DNA of 9,297 nucleotides, taken from positions 1 through 9,297 of the forward strand of contig CAMNDS010000026.1 in assembly GCA_946535695.1 (NCBI GenBank), given 5' to 3'. A program made the translations under genes and the position numbers. A model generated the notes under the pieces. The model made no database searches, was not told the DNA's origin, and saw only the letters and a program-made list of their open reading frames with translations. Numbering within the stretch: position 1 is the first letter of the stretch; each line of letters begins with the position of its first letter. Positions 7,101 through 9,297 of this stretch are shown piece by piece. The DNA is from an uncultured Clostridia bacterium. GTDB lineage: Bacteria > Bacillota > Clostridia > Oscillospirales > Acutalibacteraceae.

Positions 7101-7202
7101 ATATCATATGTAGACAGTAGTAATAGCAATATTGTTAAAAAGATAGTCGAATCACAAACAAATGTAGTTAAATATAATACAGTTATAGCTAAAATATATT
7201 AA
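4191..7202 (+). CDS. 1003-aa virion structural protein, probably baseplate/tail, with coiled coil and FnIII-like segment
   Basis: The start is set at ATG 4191 rather than the upstream in-frame methionine at 4059. The extra 44 codons would run through the promoter gap and into the antisense 612-aa gene, and 4191 lies just after the promoter-like motif. Visible parts, in order: an N-terminal helical region (1-75) with YLDQLNSLTQQNFEIL and LENKINALQESIENIVN; a beta-rich section to about 430 that includes IFKDFITPDAYLKFDL; a coiled coil (about 440-507, KKQYEIDLKEIQKKISDI onward); a fibronectin-III-like region (about 523-658) with IKGIKVQYRYKNKD, FSDWNDM and a C-strand segment VDIRLKIVWDFGSPF; and a beta-rich C-terminal domain of about 340 residues with LSPGESLLIPICFRF. 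This mix of rod, hinge and beta modules is typical of phage baseplate or fibre-attachment proteins. Its stop overlaps the next ATG by one base (TAATG), so translation is probably coupled. The specific role is not established. Confidence 0.8.
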   Translation: MNSIAEYLDQLNSLTQQNFEILKTINDSFFTKKEHLVVNVSGNRYVIPSFISLENKINALQESIENIVNAPKSGEAYFNYDGNSKTIQIRGFNNTPNSLSLDLKNTEKFYVKENSIFKDFITPDAYLKFDLTSLPDDISQVIIKKIVPISSEAKNLFDTLLGTNNSINIEYSNLYKNLDILVRNSDYEEYDTVKQLPIRKSIGTGTYVITKIIKDEILSDLTEQLTLEFDSHTPLTYKRFDGTIDVDLQIGQYLTTYDDRVKLQIVDINSTSNQLILNIVNGDYLDIVPYTDNTNENGFNIYAINDLHKLKFFSDNNYSADKYINVTLEEDQHIAIFIAPLNNRMNTQGPWGEGVLVDTYKIKYDQDTNKSYQMYYKENVRNIGDILKEIVTMINSNISKYSKEEFDSFTQYIPILDENNLSVVQINKHLNDSPTIQQIRSLYSQKKQYEIDLKEIQKKISDINSTLSTVSFDDTTNVRTIYESQLTEYTQKQDEVVSAINNTINEISLAVNSSEVPIENAKYHIRGYFYWDVDDNSILNTYKEHIKGIKVQYRYKNKDQNTGNAISMSDGEFIFSDWNDMDSFNRMLTPSCDIDNQYSFSYEANNDRVNEPSFNQIDIPISQGETVDIRLKIVWDFGSPFIETTSAWSDILNIAFPEEYLKDIQILTIIEENNNDIETNRFNNILINTGTTKHISDMVVDQDLTYFHHPEHIASGFYTSERRVIPLKDKLMDMDTAIISIQDIISNANSEDLKVEFIFNSTSTQILPNQDNHADINIDLETAADFNFGTLQMTNISKHTINLYSLFPGNRSIGVKGSSAAVYDSKGEYSLDILINNKIGLSGVVGIAGSGETGMTINNLYKYSAQCRNQFIYFRSLDAYDGHELNNTITESRDEKVPILTAAVTNSISQIFIDSNNIRSYKVLSPGESLLIPICFRFPMTSAGTRKNNLELSFDLRTSLFTDPRNYAFSISYVDSSNSNIVKKIVESQTNVVKYNTVIAKIY

Positions 7203-8080
7203 TGAATACAGAGTTAACAAATAAGATTAGAAGAGGGGAGATTGATATTAATAATCAATCACTCTTCTTTTCTATTCTTTCAAAAGGAGTGTTACAAGCT
7301 CTTAAGCATGATCTAAAAATCAGAGATATAGAAATACCTCATTTTATACTCAATACAGGAGATGATACTATGTATTTAAGTGTTAAAGGACAAAATCAAT
7401 CTATCGAACCGTTACAAATATCCAATGAAGATTATGTATATAATCAAAAACCTCGATGTATAATAGAACCAAAAGGTATAAATTTGCTCTCAGATCAACT
7501 AACATCACCTTATTCATTAGGACAATTCCAATTGGATTACGATAACGAGATAACAACTTTTTTCGCAGAGTTTCGTAGATATCCGCTTACGATGTCATTT
7601 GATTTGAGTTACTATTTAGACTCGTATACGGATATGTTAGAGTTAGTTCAACAAATAGTGACTAAGCTTAGTTTTATACGTACTTTTAATATCAGTTATA
7701 TGGGGCAAGTTATAACATGCTCATATGTCATTCCTGAATCCATGGATCCAGAATATAATATACAAATAGAAGGGACTACTAGTGATAACAAAGATCGTAA
7801 ACTCAATCTCAGTTTAACTGTTGAAACATATCTTCCGGTATATGATAGAAAAACAGTTATGCAGGCGGATCATTATATAAGAAATATTAATTATAATATT
7901 CGCACCAATATAGAAACGCTATCGACGGAGACTGTAGTGAACGATCGAGATACAACTATAGAATATCTGGAGAAGAAAATAATGGAATATAAAGAGAAAG
8001 ATTTAGATCTGGTGAGATTATTACAAATTATTTTAGCAAAGTTAAATAAAGATAAGCTCTATGAAGAAGATAATCAATGA
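7202..8080 (+). CDS. 292-aa tail sheath stabiliser/terminator-like protein (gp15-type, tentative)
   Basis: The N-terminal ~45 residues are helical. A core follows with PRCIIEPKGINLLSDQLTSP (84-103), an arginine-containing strand EFRRYPLTMSFDL (123-135), helix SYTDMLELVQQIVTKL (141-156) and strands ending LNLSLTVETYLPVYD (201-215). This order (a strand with P-L-T-x-x-F-x-L, a helix D-x-L-x-L-V-x-Q-I, then a beta region closing with a V-E-T-Y-L-P-like strand) resembles the T4 gp15 family, which caps the end of the contractile tail and binds the neck. The residues from 252 to 285 form a charged helix or coiled coil (IEYLEKKIMEYKEKDLDLVRLL) that may be an interaction tail. The start ATG shares one base with the previous stop and the end overlaps the next gene by 20 bases. 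A baseplate role is an alternative to a tail-end role. Confidence 0.75.
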   Translation: MNTELTNKIRRGEIDINNQSLFFSILSKGVLQALKHDLKIRDIEIPHFILNTGDDTMYLSVKGQNQSIEPLQISNEDYVYNQKPRCIIEPKGINLLSDQLTSPYSLGQFQLDYDNEITTFFAEFRRYPLTMSFDLSYYLDSYTDMLELVQQIVTKLSFIRTFNISYMGQVITCSYVIPESMDPEYNIQIEGTTSDNKDRKLNLSLTVETYLPVYDRKTVMQADHYIRNINYNIRTNIETLSTETVVNDRDTTIEYLEKKIMEYKEKDLDLVRLLQIILAKLNKDKLYEEDNQ

Positions 8081-8393
8081 TAGCCTGCAATTAGCACAAA
8101 TAATCAACGAACAAACTGATATAGTGACGGATCTCACTGATGTTATTCAAGAAGAACTTCCAAAAAAATCCATTCAAGGCAATAATGAAGAAGCAACAAA
8201 TACAAAGATATTATATAAGTTAGATCATATAAATATAGATACTTCTAATTTAGCGACTAAAGAAGAAGTAGAAAAAATATATAATTTTATGACGAACGAT
8301 TTAATAGAAATTATTGAAAATCACTCGCCGAATATAAATACCATTTCTAATCAATTTATAAATTCATTATTTGAAGATGAAAACAATGATTGA
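8061..8393 (+). CDS. 110-aa helical protein of unknown function
   Basis: A small acidic protein, mostly predicted helical (SLQLAQIINEQTDIVTDL near the N-terminus; TKEEVEKIYNFMTNDLIEII in the second half), with no Cys, no signal peptide and no membrane segment. It is not recognised. It overlaps the 292-aa gene by 20 bases and the following repeat protein by 17, and keeps a clean frame. It is therefore probably a real, cotranslated gene with a structural, chaperone or linker role for the protein it precedes. That role is inferred from position only. The ATG at 8061 has no Shine-Dalgarno sequence. Confidence 0.75.
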   Translation: MKKIINDSLQLAQIINEQTDIVTDLTDVIQEELPKKSIQGNNEEATNTKILYKLDHINIDTSNLATKEEVEKIYNFMTNDLIEIIENHSPNINTISNQFINSLFEDENND

Positions 8394-9297
8394 TGATCAA
8401 GAAAAATATTTTTTAGACGAACAGGGTCTATCTTTATACGATACATTAATTAAAGATTATACAACTGGAAATACAAATAACGTCGTAACACAGATAGGAG
8501 AGATAGCATCTTCTGTACCAAATGAGCTTATTAGTATGTTATGGAATAATGAAATAACATTCGATGAGTTAGTTAAAACGTCAGGTATCGACTCATTAGA
8601 ACCCGTAGATAATGATACTAATATCACACATTTTTTAGAAATATTTTTAGACTTCGATAATTTAGATCCTTTTACGATCACCAATATTGGTGGCGACGAT
8701 GCTGGTATATTTTTAGAAATACACAACATGGGTTACGATGCGGATTATTTATTACAAATCACCCAAGATAATAAATTAGAAAAAATAAAAGACGATATTA
8801 CTCTTCATCCCGGCGAATCTATTCGACTTATAGGTCCTAATATTAATAAAGATAATAATCCACGTATATTTTTTCACAGTGGGAGTGAAATCACAGGCGG
8901 CCGATTAAAGGTAAGCGGAAAAATTATGAATTTGATTGATCCGTTGAATAAAATGACTACTTTATCTGACGACTATAATGAACATGTAGATTTATTTGCT
9001 AATATGTTTGGTGGTTTATTATCACTTGTTGATGCATCGAATCTTATATTACCTAGTATACAGCCGTCGCCTTCTTGTTATAGTCGTATGTTTCAGGGAT
9101 GTACTAGTCTAGAAAAAGCACCAGAGCTTCCCGCTACTGTATTAGCACCTTATTGTTATAGTCAAATGTTTTGGGGATGTACTAGTCTAGAAAAAGCACC
9201 AGAGCTTCCCGCTACTGTATTAGCATCTTCTTGTTATAATCGAATGTTTTGGGGATGTACTAGTCTAGAAAAAGCACCAGAGCTTCCCGCTACTGTA
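8377..9297 (+). CDS. incomplete BspA-like leucine-rich-repeat protein, candidate phage tail adhesin
   Basis: A frame is open without a stop for 307 codons from ATG 8377 to the right edge, so the C-terminus is missing. A second ATG at 8386, three codons in, is an alternative start. Residues 1-85 form an acidic, mostly helical region with no match I recognise. Residues about 86-200 look beta-rich and contain FTITNIGG, DITLHPGESIRLIGP and GRLKVSGKIMNLI, which resembles the cap domain usually seen before BspA repeats in gut bacterial and phage proteins. A degenerate repeat (206-233, LFANMFGGLLSLVDASNLILP) leads into repeats of 26 residues with the pattern CYxxMFxGCTSLEKAPELPAT. There is no signal peptide, unlike bacterial surface BspA proteins, which fits a virion protein placed by assembly. 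Its position at the end of a baseplate/tail operon suggests receptor or glycan contact. The repeat assignment is strong; the adhesin role is inferred. Confidence 0.85.
   Translation, partial: MKTMIDDQEKYFLDEQGLSLYDTLIKDYTTGNTNNVVTQIGEIASSVPNELISMLWNNEITFDELVKTSGIDSLEPVDNDTNITHFLEIFLDFDNLDPFTITNIGGDDAGIFLEIHNMGYDADYLLQITQDNKLEKIKDDITLHPGESIRLIGPNINKDNNPRIFFHSGSEITGGRLKVSGKIMNLIDPLNKMTTLSDDYNEHVDLFANMFGGLLSLVDASNLILPSIQPSPSCYSRMFQGCTSLEKAPELPATVLAPYCYSQMFWGCTSLEKAPELPATVLASSCYNRMFWGCTSLEKAPELPATV
9076..9297 (+). repeat. 78-bp tandem repeats encoding BspA-type LRR units
   Basis: Units lie at 9076-9153, 9154-9231 and 9232-9297 (the last cut by the window edge at 66 of 78 bases). Units 1 and 2 differ at only 6 of 78 bases, all in four codons (positions 4, 7, 25 and 26 of the unit). 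A 51-base block (9097-9147, 9175-9225) is identical in both, and the third unit matches it for the 45 bases visible. Unit 2 has 31 G/C of 78, visibly richer than the surrounding genes. Confidence 0.95.

Noticed and set aside
8457..8729. Minus-strand 90-codon frame
   Set aside because: It is antisense to the N-terminal part of the LRR protein, whose frame is continuous with the recognisable repeats.
9076..9297. Diversity-generating retroelement variable region
   Set aside because: The differences between repeat units are not restricted to adenine-derived positions, there is no C-type lectin fold, and no reverse transcriptase or template repeat is in the window.
9076..9297. CRISPR-like repeat array
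   Set aside because: The units are contiguous, in-frame coding repeats without unique spacers.

Overview
This window looks like part of the late (virion) region of an AT-rich, contractile-tailed (myovirus-type) double-stranded DNA phage, probably a large one. I infer a host of the Bacteroidota or a gut community. Three things support this. There is a small minus-strand gene with a PD-(D/E)XK (TnsA-like) signature and exactly the length of the T4 gp4 head-completion protein. There are large proteins resembling baseplate, tail-tube-initiator and tail-sheath-terminator components. The protein that runs off the right edge ends in BspA-like leucine-rich repeats of the type common in gut Bacteroidota and their phages. 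Translation starts have almost no Shine-Dalgarno sequences, which also fits Bacteroidota. The standard genetic code reads the long genes cleanly. All family names come from recognising sequence patterns, not from a database search.

Left part (1-1800, plus strand): the tail end of an unidentified gene overlaps an intact 278-aa protein of unknown family. A second, decayed copy of the same family follows. The decayed copy carries a 10-bp tandem duplication that shifts the frame and, about 400 bp later, a one-base loss that restores it. The two copies share clear blocks and end in a short leucine-rich-repeat-like section.

Middle (1802-4099, minus strand): a two-gene unit encodes a 612-aa baseplate/tail-tube-initiator-like protein followed, 6 bases later, by the 150-aa gp4-like head-completion nuclease. 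The unit converges on the left cassette at a hairpin-rich junction that also holds a duplicated copy of the nuclease gene's 3' end.

Right part (4191-9297, plus strand): four genes packed with 1-20 base overlaps. They are a 1003-aa virion protein with a central coiled coil and a fibronectin-III-like segment, a 292-aa protein resembling tail sheath stabiliser/terminator gp15, a 110-aa helical protein of unknown role, and an incomplete protein (307 codons visible) with a unique N-terminal module and 78-bp tandem BspA-type repeats. The last is a candidate host- or mucus-contact protein at the tail tip.

The 91-bp gap between the divergent units contains a perfect 17-bp inverted repeat. Each arm reads outward as the same A+T-rich promoter-like sequence just upstream of a start codon, and a third, imperfect copy lies before the 278-aa gene. 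This is a good candidate for the phage's late promoter. No tRNA, CRISPR array, transposase or integrase was seen.
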